Source: Pseudoalteromonas sp. T1lg48 (GTDB lineage: Bacteria; Pseudomonadota; Gammaproteobacteria; Enterobacterales; Alteromonadaceae). From it: DNA of 64,000 nt. Of the stretch, positions 43,090 through 52,218 are shown one piece after another. Each line of letters starts with the position of its first letter. Position 1 is the first letter of the stretch. The notes under the pieces are model-generated. The model searched no databases. It saw nothing but the letters and a program-made list of their open reading frames with translations, and had not been told where the DNA came from. Both the position numbers and the translations under genes were made by a program. Location of the stretch: contig NZ_PQCC01000004.1 in NCBI RefSeq assembly GCF_002964785.1, forward strand, positions 434,001 through 498,000, in the 5' to 3' direction.

Positions 43090-44091
43090 TTATAAAACTT
43101 GAAACCCGAAAGCATAGGGATCGTCATCATCAACCACGATGGCGTTGTGACCGGTTACCCTAGCCCAGCCTTCAATACTGGGCACTATGGCGGTTTTGCC
43201 CGCCACTTCGGTCACCGACTCGATGCAACCGATAAACTGGCTGCCAATGTAACTTTCGTGCACAAACGACTGCCCCTGCGCTAATTGGCCCTTGGCAAAG
43301 AGCTGCGCCATACGGGCACTGGTGCCTGTGCCACAGGGCGAGCGATCAATGGCTTTGTCGCCATAAAACACAGCGTTAGCGGCATCCGAATTGCCATTTT
43401 TAGGTAACCCGGTCCAGAGCACATGAGAGGCACCGCGCATGGTTGCATCATCCGGATGCACACACTCAAGCTGCGCGTTGATGGCATCACGCAGTAAAGG
43501 GCTCCAGCGTAATAACTGCGCCGCCGTGCAATACTCGATACCGGGGAAGTTCGCCTGTGGCTCGACTATGATGTAGAAGTTTCCGCCGAAGCTGATATCA
43601 ACGCACAAGGAACCGAGCTCAGGCACCTCAACATGCACTTGCTCATAGGCAAGGTAGGCGGGCACGTTGAAAATTTTCACCGCCTTCACCTTTTTACCTT
43701 GCATGCGGTAGTGAGCTTCGACTCTTCCTGCCGGAGTATCCAGCTTGACCACTCCTGGTGTTCTTGGGTTTAGCAGGCCGTTTTCGATGGCAAAGGTCAC
43801 GGTACCGATAGTGCCGTGACCACACATGGGCAAGCAGCCCGATGTTTCGATAAATAAAATGGCCGCGTCACCGTCTGCTGTTGTCGGCGGATAGAGAAAT
43901 GAGCCCGACATCATGTCGTGGCCGCGCGGCTCAAACATTAACGCCTTGCGGATCCAGTCATAATCACGCAAAAAGTGCTGACGTTTTTGGCTCATACTTT
44001 GCCCTTCTAAAGAAGGATGGGCGCTTGTGACCAAGCGCACCGGATTCCCGCAGGTATGGCCGTCGATACAAAAGAAGGTTCCGCGGTTCAT
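43090..44091 (-). CDS. 4-hydroxyproline 2-epimerase
   Basis: The 333-residue protein belongs to the proline racemase superfamily. Cys90 in GCLPMCGHGTIG and Cys253 in DRSPCGTGTSARMA are both present, which marks a two-base racemase/epimerase and argues against trans-3-hydroxyproline dehydratase, where the first Cys is replaced. It converts trans-4-hydroxy-L-proline to cis-4-hydroxy-D-proline without cofactor. It lies three bases after the deaminase gene and before the semialdehyde dehydrogenase in one operon. Confidence 0.92.
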   Translation of the reverse strand: MNRGTFFCIDGHTCGNPVRLVTSAHPSLEGQSMSQKRQHFLRDYDWIRKALMFEPRGHDMMSGSFLYPPTTADGDAAILFIETSGCLPMCGHGTIGTVTFAIENGLLNPRTPGVVKLDTPAGRVEAHYRMQGKKVKAVKIFNVPAYLAYEQVHVEVPELGSLCVDISFGGNFYIIVEPQANFPGIEYCTAAQLLRWSPLLRDAINAQLECVHPDDATMRGASHVLWTGLPKNGNSDAANAVFYGDKAIDRSPCGTGTSARMAQLFAKGQLAQGQSFVHESYIGSQFIGCIESVTEVAGKTAIVPSIEGWARVTGHNAIVVDDDDPYAFGFQVL

Positions 44092-44094
44092 AGG

Positions 44095-45009
44095 CTAGTC
44101 CAGGTTGTACTTGCTAAGGTCGATGCGATTCTCAAGCGCTTCGTTGTAAAGGCGCTCAACGTACGCTTTTTCATCGGCGGTCAGGGATAAACGCGGAGCA
44201 CGGGTGCGCTCACTGCCGCGACCAGCCAACTGCTCAGCATACTTGATGCACTGCACCAAGGTAGGGATGGTATCCAAACGTAACAGTGGTAAGAACCAGC
44301 GCCACAACTCACGCGCTTCTTCATAACGCCCCTGTTGCGCCAGTTTATAAATGGCCACAGACTCGCGAGGGAACACATTCGTTAAGCCAGAAATCCAACC
44401 GGTTGCGCCCAGCATCATAGACTCAAGGGCGATATCATCAACGCCGCCGAACACCACATAACGATCGCCAAAGGCACTAAATAGCTCGGTGATACGACGG
44501 GTGTCTTCGGTGGCTTCTTTTACCGACACGATATTGGCTTCCGCGGCCAGCACACGCATACCTTCAATAGACACATCAACGCCGTAGGTGACCGGGTTGT
44601 TGTAAATCATGATGGGTAATGCGGTAGCGCGGGCTATTTTTTGGTAATGGTCGATGGCCTCACGCTCACTGCTGCGATACACCATACCCGGTAGCACCAT
44701 TAAACCATCGATACCCAGCTTTTCGGCATCCTGGGCAAACTCGATAGCAAATTGCGTAGTGGTTTCAGCCACACCGCTTAGCAATGGTACGCGACCTGCC
44801 ACCACCTCTTTGGCCATGGCTAATACCTGGCGCTTTTCATCACTGCGTAATGAGCAATTCTCGCCCACGGTGCCGAGCACAATAATGCCGTGCACTCCCT
44901 CTTTAATCAGGGTGTCGATCATCGCTGCCGTGGTTTCAAAATTAATGCTGTCATCGCTATTGAATTGGGTCGTGACTGCTGGGTATACACCCTGCCAATT
45001 TACCTTCAT
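44095..45009 (-). CDS. DHDPS-family pyrroline-4-hydroxy-2-carboxylate deaminase
   Basis: The 304-residue protein is a DapA-like aldolase-fold enzyme: GTVGENCSL phosphate/carboxylate loop, IYNNPVTYGVD, and the Schiff-base Lys in IVSVKEATEDTRR. In hydroxyproline operons this family performs deamination and dehydration of delta1-pyrroline-4-hydroxy-2-carboxylate to 2-oxoglutarate semialdehyde, and the operon context fits exactly. It is the first gene of the minus-strand operon; the GntR palindrome lies 43 bp upstream of its start. Confidence 0.88.
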   Translation of the reverse strand: MKVNWQGVYPAVTTQFNSDDSINFETTAAMIDTLIKEGVHGIIVLGTVGENCSLRSDEKRQVLAMAKEVVAGRVPLLSGVAETTTQFAIEFAQDAEKLGIDGLMVLPGMVYRSSEREAIDHYQKIARATALPIMIYNNPVTYGVDVSIEGMRVLAAEANIVSVKEATEDTRRITELFSAFGDRYVVFGGVDDIALESMMLGATGWISGLTNVFPRESVAIYKLAQQGRYEEARELWRWFLPLLRLDTIPTLVQCIKYAEQLAGRGSERTRAPRLSLTADEKAYVERLYNEALENRIDLSKYNLD

Positions 45010-45051
45010 GGTTATTCCTCATGTTGTCGTTGTGCTTGCCATGATAGATAT

Positions 45052-45063
45052 ATTGTATACAAT
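45052..45063. promoter_or_regulatory. GntR-type operator ATTGTATACAAT between divergent hydroxyproline genes
   Basis: Perfect palindrome extended to ATATTGTATACAATAT (45050-45065) in the intergenic region between the deaminase operon (minus) and the D-hydroxyproline dehydrogenase gene (plus). It can control both promoters. Confidence 0.82.
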
Positions 45064-45199
45064 ATTCAACATGCAAAATTAAATTAGATTGACAAAGTGC
45101 TTGCAACACCCGTTTAAGCACACAAGAAAAATGCAACACATTGCAAAGAGTAAACAAAGAAACCTAAGAAAATAGCGGTGTAGGATCAGGAAGGGTTAG

Positions 45200-46465
45200 A
45201 TGCAAAATCATTCTAGCGACGTAAACATAGACGATTTACCCATAGCGGTGATCGGCGCGGGAGTTGTCGGCTTAAGTTGTGCGTTGCAATTACAGCGCCA
45301 AGGGCACAAGGTCCATTTATACGACCCAGAGCGACCGGGCAGTCAATGCTCGCTTGGTAATGCCGGGCATTTTGCTACCGAGCAAGTATTTCCCCTTGCC
45401 TGCAAAAGCTTACTGCCTAAGTTACCTAAAATGCTGTTCACGCCAACCAGTGCGCTGCGCATTCGCCCTGCTTACTTTTTTAAACTACTGCCCTGGCTTT
45501 GGCGGTTTTGTATGAACATGCGACAGCGCCCATTTACGCGCCATACCCAGGCCCTTAAAGCGCTCAATGGACAGGCGCTTCGCGCTTGGCAATGTCTACT
45601 GGCCGATGATTTTGATACTCATATTCAATGCAATGGCTCATTGCTGACCTTTGAGCGCACGCCACTGAGCAGGGTTCAGGCACTTGCCGATAAATACGCA
45701 GCGCACGGCATTGCCGTTGAAGTGCTCAATAAAGCGCAAGTGCAGGCCCTGGAGCCTGAGCTAAACGCCAATATCACTTATGCACTTTATTTCACCGAGG
45801 TTGGCCATACCGCCTCCCCACAAGCCCTGAGCGATCATCTTTTTGATACATTAATTCAAGCGGGCGCGAAGTATTTGGCCTTGCACGTCGAAGCAATACA
45901 GGATAAAGGGCCTTTTTGCCAGTTAGTTACCGCAGGCCAGACACGTGCTTATCGCAAAGTGGTTGTATGCACCGGTGCATACAGTAAAGTATTGTGCCAA
46001 CGGCTTGGTTACAGGCTTCCCATAGAAGCAGAACGCGGCTATCACTATCAATTGCAAACGCACCACAATGTGACGCGCCCCATTGCCTGTGCTGAACGTC
46101 AGTTTATCGTAACGCCTATGCAGCAGGGGCTGCGTTTGGCAGGAACCGTGGAGTTTGCTGGCTTACATACGCCAGCGGATTATCGCCGCGCCAAGAACCT
46201 GCTCAAGCATGGCAAAGAGCTGGTACCCTGCATTAACGAAGAATACAAACAACAGGATTGTTGGCAAGGGGCACGACCATCACTACCGGATTCATTGCCA
46301 GTGATAGGCCCGGCGCCCAAACACCCAAATGTTTATTTTGCCCTGGGCCACCAGCACTTAGGGCTAACCCAAGCAGCAATAACGAGCGAGCTGATTGCAG
46401 CAAGTATTAACGAACAACCCACTGCGATAAATCTCGATGCATTTTGCATCTCGCGGTTTCAATAA
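45200..46465 (+). CDS. FAD-dependent D-hydroxyproline dehydrogenase (DadA-like)
   Basis: The 421-residue protein has the FAD-binding motif IAVIGAGVVGLSCALQLQRQGHKV (about residues 14-37), CSLGNAG, and a C-terminal GARPSLPDSLPVIGPAP and ALGHQHLGLTQA, as in DadA-type single-component amine dehydrogenases. It should oxidise cis-4-hydroxy-D-proline to delta1-pyrroline-4-hydroxy-2-carboxylate, passing electrons to the membrane chain. It is divergent from the deaminase operon across the shared operator, and the second M24 peptidase gene follows 17 bases later. Confidence 0.88.
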   Translation: MQNHSSDVNIDDLPIAVIGAGVVGLSCALQLQRQGHKVHLYDPERPGSQCSLGNAGHFATEQVFPLACKSLLPKLPKMLFTPTSALRIRPAYFFKLLPWLWRFCMNMRQRPFTRHTQALKALNGQALRAWQCLLADDFDTHIQCNGSLLTFERTPLSRVQALADKYAAHGIAVEVLNKAQVQALEPELNANITYALYFTEVGHTASPQALSDHLFDTLIQAGAKYLALHVEAIQDKGPFCQLVTAGQTRAYRKVVVCTGAYSKVLCQRLGYRLPIEAERGYHYQLQTHHNVTRPIACAERQFIVTPMQQGLRLAGTVEFAGLHTPADYRRAKNLLKHGKELVPCINEEYKQQDCWQGARPSLPDSLPVIGPAPKHPNVYFALGHQHLGLTQAAITSELIAASINEQPTAINLDAFCISRFQ

Positions 46466-46482
46466 GTAAGGAGCTAGGCGCA

Positions 46483-47694
46483 ATGAAAGGCATTGGCTAT
46501 CAAACACAAGAACAAGCACTGGCGCAACTGAGCGACATGACCACGGATATCACGCCCATTGAAGAGGCGGAATACCGTGCGCGTATTGCCAAGGCGCAAG
46601 CCTATATGCAGGCGCATCAAATCGATGCCGTCTACCTTAATGCTGGCACCAATATGACCTATTTCACCGGCTTAAAATGGTATGCCAGTGAGCGCTTAGT
46701 CGGTGCACTTCTGCCCGCACAAGGTGACATCGCCTTTGTGGCACCGTTTTTTGAAATTGGCTCATTGCGCGATTACCAGGTGATTGATGCGCCAATTCAT
46801 GCCTGGCAGGAAGAAGAAAACCCCTATGAACTGGTTCGCGAGGTGATGACACAACTAGGTTATGGCAACACTGCTACACTGGCCATTGATGAAAGCGCGC
46901 AATTCTTTATTGCCGATGGCATTAAAAAAGCGGCCCCTAATTACACCTTGGTTAACGGCGGTCAGGTAACAGCCCATTGTCGCATGCACAAATCAAGCAA
47001 TGAGCTGGCGCTGATCCAGCGTGCCATGGACATGACCTTGGAAGTACACAAGGCAGCGGCCTCGATTCTTCATGAAGGGATCACCACCCGCGAAGTAGAA
47101 GCCTTTATCAATGCGGCGCACAAGAAAGTAGGCGCCGTGGCCGGTAACTATTTCTGCATCGTGCTATTCGGCCAGGCCACCAGCTTCCCCCATGGCGTGA
47201 AAGACCCGCAAACCCTGAAAAAAGGTGACATGGTGCTGATCGATACCGGTTGTCAGCTCAAAGGCTATTTAAGCGATATCACCCGCACCTATGTGTTTGG
47301 TGAAGCCACCGAGCGCCAGCGTATGTTCTGGGAATTTGAGAAAAACGCTCAATTAAAAGCCTTTGCAGCGGCACAAGTGGGTAACACCTGTGGTGATGTA
47401 GATTTTGCCGCGCGCAGTTATCTAGCAGAGCAAACGCTGGGACCGGATTATCAACTACCGGGCTGCCCGCACCGCACAGGCCACGGCATTGGCATGGATA
47501 TTCACGAATGGCCGTATTTGGTTAAAAACAACCCGCAGCTGCTTGCGCCGGGCATGTGTTTCTCCAATGAGCCCATGCTGGTGATCCCGGGCGAATTTGG
47601 CGTGCGTTTGGAAGATCACTTCTATACCACGGAAAAAGGTCCGATATGGTTTACCGAGCCGGCGCACAGTATCGATAACCCTTTTGGGCTTTAA
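46483..47694 (+). CDS. M24 family Xaa-Pro peptidase (second copy)
   Basis: The protein (403 residues from the ATG at 46483, after AAGGAG) has a creatinase-like N-terminal domain (YLNAGTNMTYFTGLKWY) and pita-bread metal ligands: MVLIDTGCQLKGYLSDITRTY, HRTGHGIGMDIHEWPYLV, FSNEPMLVI and GVRLEDHFY. It splits X-Pro bonds, likely a dipeptidase. It differs clearly from the M24 protein at 35445, so it is not a recent duplicate. Cotranscription with the dehydrogenase puts it under the GntR operator. Confidence 0.9.
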   Translation: MKGIGYQTQEQALAQLSDMTTDITPIEEAEYRARIAKAQAYMQAHQIDAVYLNAGTNMTYFTGLKWYASERLVGALLPAQGDIAFVAPFFEIGSLRDYQVIDAPIHAWQEEENPYELVREVMTQLGYGNTATLAIDESAQFFIADGIKKAAPNYTLVNGGQVTAHCRMHKSSNELALIQRAMDMTLEVHKAAASILHEGITTREVEAFINAAHKKVGAVAGNYFCIVLFGQATSFPHGVKDPQTLKKGDMVLIDTGCQLKGYLSDITRTYVFGEATERQRMFWEFEKNAQLKAFAAAQVGNTCGDVDFAARSYLAEQTLGPDYQLPGCPHRTGHGIGMDIHEWPYLVKNNPQLLAPGMCFSNEPMLVIPGEFGVRLEDHFYTTEKGPIWFTEPAHSIDNPFGL

Positions 47695-47712
47695 ATATAA
47701 AACCGAACACAT

Positions 47713-47740
47713 ATGCAGCACTTTTTTGGTGCTGCATTTT
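47713..47740 (+). terminator. intrinsic terminator after M24 peptidase
   Basis: Perfect 9-bp stem ATGCAGCAC/GTGCTGCAT around a T-rich seven-base loop, followed by TTTTC, ending the dehydrogenase/peptidase operon. Confidence 0.82.
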
Positions 47741-47962
47741 CACCACTAACTCACTACCTTTTAGATATAAATCAGGGAGTTTATAGACCTACTTTGGTTT
47801 GCTTTCTGGCCGCTATCAAGGTCTGAATAATTAGCTGGAAAATAGCAGTTCGCCTGCATAAATCTCACACCCCAATAAGAAGAACACGCAGGGCCAAAAA
47901 AACTTCACCTATACTAAGAACCAAGGGTTGAGCTTTATATTAGTTACGAGCTGAATTGGCCA

Positions 47963-49585
47963 ATGAATGAAAAGCAATATCAAAAGTTTCTTAGCTTCAA
48001 ATACTTCGAATATATTATCGGACTGTGTTTAACCTTATTTATAGCCGCATTAGTGTTTGTGGTTCTAGCCTTTGTCAGTAAGAGTGAGCAACAAAAAGGC
48101 TTGGAGCAAAACTTTAACCTAGTACGACTCTCTCAAGAACTGCGCTTGAGTTCAGATCAACTCACCATGATGGCAAGAGCCTATGCCGCTACATCGAATC
48201 CCAAGTTTAAAGAGTTTTTTGAACAAATCCTGAGTATTCGCTCCGGCGAGAGCCCCAGGCCTAAACACCTCAATAGAGTTTACTGGGACATGCTTATGGT
48301 GGCCGATGGGTCACCCCCCTTCCCCAGTGGCGAACCTAAATCACTGCTCGACCTACTCAAAGAAAATGGCGCGTCCGAGCAAGAGTTAACAGCCCTGACG
48401 CGTGCCTATGACCAAAGTGAATCTTTGGTGCTCTTAGAAAACCAAGCCTTTGATTTAGTGCGCCAAGGTAAAAATCAAGAAGCGTTAGCAATCTTATATA
48501 GCGAAGCCTACCTGCAAAGTAAGGTACGCATAATGAGCCACATCAACGAATTTTTATCTATTCGAGAACAAAAGTTGGGCGAGTTTATCGCTTACTCTAC
48601 GATGAAGCTCAACGTCTATTATTTCGCTGCAGTGATTTGCTTTTTATCCCTACTTTGCGTCCTCATTTTCTTCTACAACGCCCGTTCACGCATACGCAAA
48701 AACATTATTTCTTTTTTGAATTCTGAAGTAAAAAGCCAAACCAACGAGCTCGTATCAAAAAATAACGCGCTCTGTGCCGCAGTATCCGATCTTGAGCGGG
48801 TACAAGCCAGGTTGGTTAACGCCGAGAAGTCGGCAACCTTGATGCGCCTTATTCCAGGGCTAGCGCATGAGATAAACACGCCGGTTGGCATTGCCGTGAC
48901 CGCATCAAGTAGTCAGCTTCTTGCCCTTGAAGAGGTCAAAGCCTGTGTTAACGAGAATAAATTAGCCAAAAAATCCTTACTTGAATCAATTGAAAGCATA
49001 GAAAATTGTGCGAATTTAGTCGGTAACAGCGCCAGTCGCATCAGCAATATAATGACCAAGCTAAAAGTGATTACTCAGTATGGATTTGACGAAAAAGCAC
49101 AAATGCTCGTGCTTGCAGATGAAATACGCGACTGTGTTGAAGACGCGGATAACAAAGGGATGGATGTAGAGTTAGACATCGAAGTCGATGAACACATTCA
49201 AATTGAAGCACCTCGATTTTTACTGCACCTGCCTCTGGCTATATTGATAGAAAATTCTTTCAATCATGCCTTTGAGCATCCATCCACCCAATATAAATTA
49301 CATATTCAAGCCAGTTTAACTAATCAAGAGCTAACCATAAGGGTTTGCGACAACGGCTGCGGTATTCCTGATGCTATAAAAGGCAACCTGTTCGATACCC
49401 TTGTTGTCGGTAACCGCGATGCAACGGTTACGGAACTGGGCTTGTGTCTAGCACATGAAATTATTAGTCAATATTTTTGCGGAACGCTGGAATATAAGTC
49501 TCAGAGTGAAGGAGGCGTATGCTTTGCTATCACCATGCCACTTGATGGCTTCAGGCAATCTACAGCCAAAGAGAATAACGCATAA
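47963..49585 (+). CDS. orphan sensor histidine kinase
   Basis: The 540-residue protein has a transmembrane helix (about 15-39), a periplasmic helical sensor region (about 40-214; ELRLSSDQLTMMARAYAATSN), a second helix (about 215-238), a coiled coil, a phospho-acceptor box with His302 in PGLAHEINTPVG, and an ATPase domain with NSFNHAF and VCDNGCGIPD. The G2 region is unusual (TVTELGLCLAHEI for the usual GTGLGLSI). No response regulator gene is adjacent, so its partner is elsewhere. It is the first gene of an AT-richer accessory stretch. Confidence 0.88.
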   Translation: MNEKQYQKFLSFKYFEYIIGLCLTLFIAALVFVVLAFVSKSEQQKGLEQNFNLVRLSQELRLSSDQLTMMARAYAATSNPKFKEFFEQILSIRSGESPRPKHLNRVYWDMLMVADGSPPFPSGEPKSLLDLLKENGASEQELTALTRAYDQSESLVLLENQAFDLVRQGKNQEALAILYSEAYLQSKVRIMSHINEFLSIREQKLGEFIAYSTMKLNVYYFAAVICFLSLLCVLIFFYNARSRIRKNIISFLNSEVKSQTNELVSKNNALCAAVSDLERVQARLVNAEKSATLMRLIPGLAHEINTPVGIAVTASSSQLLALEEVKACVNENKLAKKSLLESIESIENCANLVGNSASRISNIMTKLKVITQYGFDEKAQMLVLADEIRDCVEDADNKGMDVELDIEVDEHIQIEAPRFLLHLPLAILIENSFNHAFEHPSTQYKLHIQASLTNQELTIRVCDNGCGIPDAIKGNLFDTLVVGNRDATVTELGLCLAHEIISQYFCGTLEYKSQSEGGVCFAITMPLDGFRQSTAKENNA

Positions 49586-49957
49586 AAACACCTCGTAAAA
49601 ACCAGATCAGCACATCTGATACTCCTTGCTATTAATGCATTTCTCGTCATTTCCGACGTGCCTTTATTGCGGGCAAGATTCTTTAGACGCTCTATTGACC
49701 ATTTTTCCTTAACGATACGAAGAGCCAGGCTTAAAGTAGATGAAAAATTCTGAAATTATCAATCAGCAGGTAGCTATTTCACTATTGAAATGCAAGAAAA
49801 TATCTTTGTTTTATATGTAGTTAAGGGGTACAGTACAGCTAACAAAGCGGTTGAATAGTCGGATACATAACTGTTAACTCGTTGTCGCTTACGCCAGTTT
49901 TAGCCAGCTATTACTGCAGCTTCGCATGGCGTATATCCTAAATAAAAGTATGGCATT
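49586..49957. other. 372-bp intergenic stretch without a convincing gene
   Basis: No frame of protein-like composition is seen. A 7-bp inverted repeat TACGCCA (49890-49896) with TGGCGTA (49927-49933) lies shortly before the next gene and could form a hairpin; it is not a convincing integron attC site. Confidence 0.4.
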
Positions 49958-50434
49958 ATGGATATAGTATTTACCAAAGGTGATAAAAAATACGGTCACT
50001 TAAAGTGTATTCGAAAAGATGGCTCATCTACAGAAACTAAAATGCCTGAGCAAGGCGTTGCGCCTCACGATATGATCCATTTTGTAGTAGAAAAGCATTT
50101 TGCCGTAAAAGGTGCTTTTTATGGGCAATTGAAAGCAGGCGCAAGCATCAGCTTTCAATTAGAACATAATGAGCTTTCTAAAGAAGTTGCAGATAAAATT
50201 GACGTCTGGCAAACAGAATCTATGGTTGAATCATTACAGTCACTGCTATGGACTGGAAGTGAGCCCGATTATAATGGCTTTATGTACATGACTGAGCAAG
50301 CCTGTGTTAGTCGCAATATACCCACCCCAAGCATCACTCAACTGCAATTTGAAAATGTGGTAAAAGAACTTCTTAGCCTAAACCAGCAATGGAAACAGCT
50401 TTCTAAAGGTCAGCATCTATCGGTTCATTTCTAG
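49958..50434 (+). CDS. conserved-looking hypothetical protein
   Basis: The 158-residue soluble protein opens with a beta-rich part (MDIVFTKGDKKYGHLKCIRKDG...TKMPEQGVAPHDMIHFVVEKHF) and closes with helices. The PHDMIHFVVE segment looks like a conserved core, but I cannot name the family. No signal or membrane segment. It is followed 33 bases later by another small unknown gene on the same strand. Confidence 0.65.
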   Translation: MDIVFTKGDKKYGHLKCIRKDGSSTETKMPEQGVAPHDMIHFVVEKHFAVKGAFYGQLKAGASISFQLEHNELSKEVADKIDVWQTESMVESLQSLLWTGSEPDYNGFMYMTEQACVSRNIPTPSITQLQFENVVKELLSLNQQWKQLSKGQHLSVHF

Positions 50435-50467
50435 GGTTAATCAGGGCATTGGTTTAACGGGAGTTCA

Positions 50468-50698
50468 ATGCTAGTAAGGGTAACCAATGTGAGCTTCATA
50501 CAGGAGCAACCATGGCTATTTAAGTTTGTTGATCGCCAAAACGAAGAATACCTGGTTTTAAATTCAGCTTTCTATAAAGGATACGGTTTACCTAACCCTC
50601 TGATTAGAATGCACCTAGACCAACTTGATGTAGGTATGTCAGCCAAAATAGCATTCAAAATGATTGACGATAAAAATGTGGTCACATCAATTAGGTAA
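50468..50698 (+). CDS. small hypothetical protein
   Basis: The 76-residue protein is predicted beta-rich and soluble (VTNVSFIQEQPWLFKFVDRQNEEYLVLNSAFY). It might be a small OB- or SH3-like barrel, but this is a guess. Same strand as its neighbours, short gaps. No family recognised. Confidence 0.5.
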   Translation: MLVRVTNVSFIQEQPWLFKFVDRQNEEYLVLNSAFYKGYGLPNPLIRMHLDQLDVGMSAKIAFKMIDDKNVVTSIR

Positions 50699-50773
50699 CG
50701 TCACATAAAATAAGTTTGGCGGGGTCGCGAAAACCATGCGCGGCCCGAAAAAGCGCTTGATAGCAAAAGGGAT

Positions 50774-51363
50774 ATGGAAATTATGTGGATTGAAGAAAAA
50801 TTAATTGAGGGTGACTTCGTTACCTTAGAACCTCTCAGGTTAGAACATGTGCCGGCGTTAATTGAAGCGGTTAAAGATGGTGAGCACTGGAAGCTAGGGT
50901 ATGCAAATGTTCCCTGCCCCAATCAAATGCCTCAATACGTCCAGGATGCGATAGAAGCAAGTAGCAAAGGTAATATTGCTTACGCTGTACGCACCAAGTC
51001 TACGAATAACATTGTCGGTACCACACGATTCTATAACGTCGATAATTCTAACCGGCGTGCCATGATAGGTTACACCTGGTATTCGGACGCAGTAAGGAGA
51101 AGTCTGTTAACACCGAATGCAAACTCCTTCTTCTTAGAGAAGTATTCGAGTCATACGATGCCATAGCGGTGGAGTTTAGAACCCATGTTGACAATACCAC
51201 CTCTCGCAAAGCCATAGAACGTCTGGGGGCCAAGCAAGATGGTATATTACGCAGTCATCAGATCATGAAAGATGGGTCTTTGCGCGATACGGCGGTTTAT
51301 TCAATCATTGCTAAAGAATGGCCATCGGTGAAGTGTAATCTGCAAAGCAAATTAGGCTTTTAA
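50774..51363 (+). pseudogene. GNAT acetyltransferase split by a one-base deletion
   Basis: The first part (LIEGDFVTLEPLRLEHVPALIEA ... AMIGYTWYSDAVRRS) and the second part (VNTECKLLLLREVFESYDAIAVEFRTHVDNTTSRKAIERLGAKQDGILRSHQ) are two halves of one RimJ/RimL-type GNAT of about 195 residues, in different frames. Adding one C at the AGTCTGTT near 51104 gives RRSPVNTECK and restores the whole protein. Either a base is missing from the assembly or the gene is recently broken, since no other damage is visible. Confidence 0.82.
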
Positions 51364-51408
51364 TAAGCCTGCTTGGACCAAATTTAAGTCTGCTTGTTGT
51401 GCCAGTAA

Positions 51409-51453
51409 GCGTCACTTGGGATCAAAACCAAGGTTACAATTTGCTAGTGACGC
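51409..51453. repeat. stem-loop with nested hairpin
   Basis: GCGTCACT (51409-51416) pairs with AGTGACGC (51446-51453), and a nested CTTGG/CCAAG stem lies inside. It follows the broken GNAT gene and precedes the next gene; it could be a terminator or mRNA structure. Confidence 0.5.
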
Positions 51454-51487
51454 GAGCTCTATATATTTTTCTTAGGGATGATGGAAA

Positions 51488-51754
51488 ATGGAAACAAATA
51501 ATGAGCAGATTCAATTAAGTGTATTTTTTCGGATTTTAACCGGGGCTCTACTCGCTTTCGGGGTTTACGGGTTGTACTCAGTCATAAGCAAACAATATAT
51601 TTCCATGGTTAATTGTGGGGTTAACCTCGAACGCTTAATTATAGGTGTTATTCTCATTATGTCGTTTTCTGCATGGGTGTATTTGACTGGCTACCTCACT
51701 TTGACCGGAACATTACCAATAAAAAGTGAACAACAGCAAAGCGATAGCGAGTAA
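51488..51754 (+). CDS. small two-pass membrane protein
   Basis: The 88-residue protein has two transmembrane helices (about 12-32 and 45-68) with short polar ends and a Gln/Ser/Glu C-terminus. No family recognised. It is followed 17 bases later by a GNAT gene on the same strand, so the two may be cotranscribed. Confidence 0.6.
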   Translation: METNNEQIQLSVFFRILTGALLAFGVYGLYSVISKQYISMVNCGVNLERLIIGVILIMSFSAWVYLTGYLTLTGTLPIKSEQQQSDSE

Positions 51755-51771
51755 CATGAGAGGATTGTTGA

Positions 51772-52206
51772 ATGAAAGGATATCGAATCAGTACCAAACA
51801 TGAAGACCTGGATTTCGAGGTAATCTATCAATTCATTTCTCAAAGTTATTGGGCCATGGGTATTCCAAGAGCAACCTTGCGCAAGGCAATTGATAATTCC
51901 TTGTGCTTTGGTGTGTTTGAAAATGGCGGCATACAAGTGGGCTTCGCCCGTTTAATCACGGACAGAGCGACATTTGCTTACCTGGCCGATGTATTTGTTG
52001 TCGAAGCGCATCGCGGTAAAGGGCTGAGCAAATGGCTTGTAGAGTCGATTGTTTCTCACCCGGATCTACAGGGGTTAAGGCGTATGGTGTTGGCCACAAG
52101 AGATGCCCATGGTTTATATGCTCAATATGGTTTCAAAGGGATAGAGAACCCGGAAATACTAATGCAGATTTGGCAACCCGATATCTACAGCGAGCAAAAG
52201 GCTTAG
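51772..52206 (+). CDS. GNAT N-acetyltransferase
   Basis: The 144-residue protein is a compact GNAT enzyme: VGFARLITDRATFAYLADVFVVEAHRGKGLSKWLVESI carries the core strand and acetyl-CoA loop, followed by MVLATRDAHGLYAQYGFKGI. This closely resembles a well-known group of short GNATs of unknown substrate found next to toxin or resistance genes. Intact. A strong bidirectional terminator follows. Confidence 0.9.
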   Translation: MKGYRISTKHEDLDFEVIYQFISQSYWAMGIPRATLRKAIDNSLCFGVFENGGIQVGFARLITDRATFAYLADVFVVEAHRGKGLSKWLVESIVSHPDLQGLRRMVLATRDAHGLYAQYGFKGIENPEILMQIWQPDIYSEQKA

Positions 52207-52218
52207 CCTCCCCCATAA

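Noticed and set aside
43090..44091. trans-3-hydroxyproline dehydratase
   Set aside because: Both catalytic cysteines (Cys90 and Cys253) are present, which marks an epimerase.
49958..52206. Integron gene-cassette array
   Set aside because: Small same-strand genes and GNATs are suggestive, and hairpins occur between some, but no repeated attC-like sites of common sequence were found.
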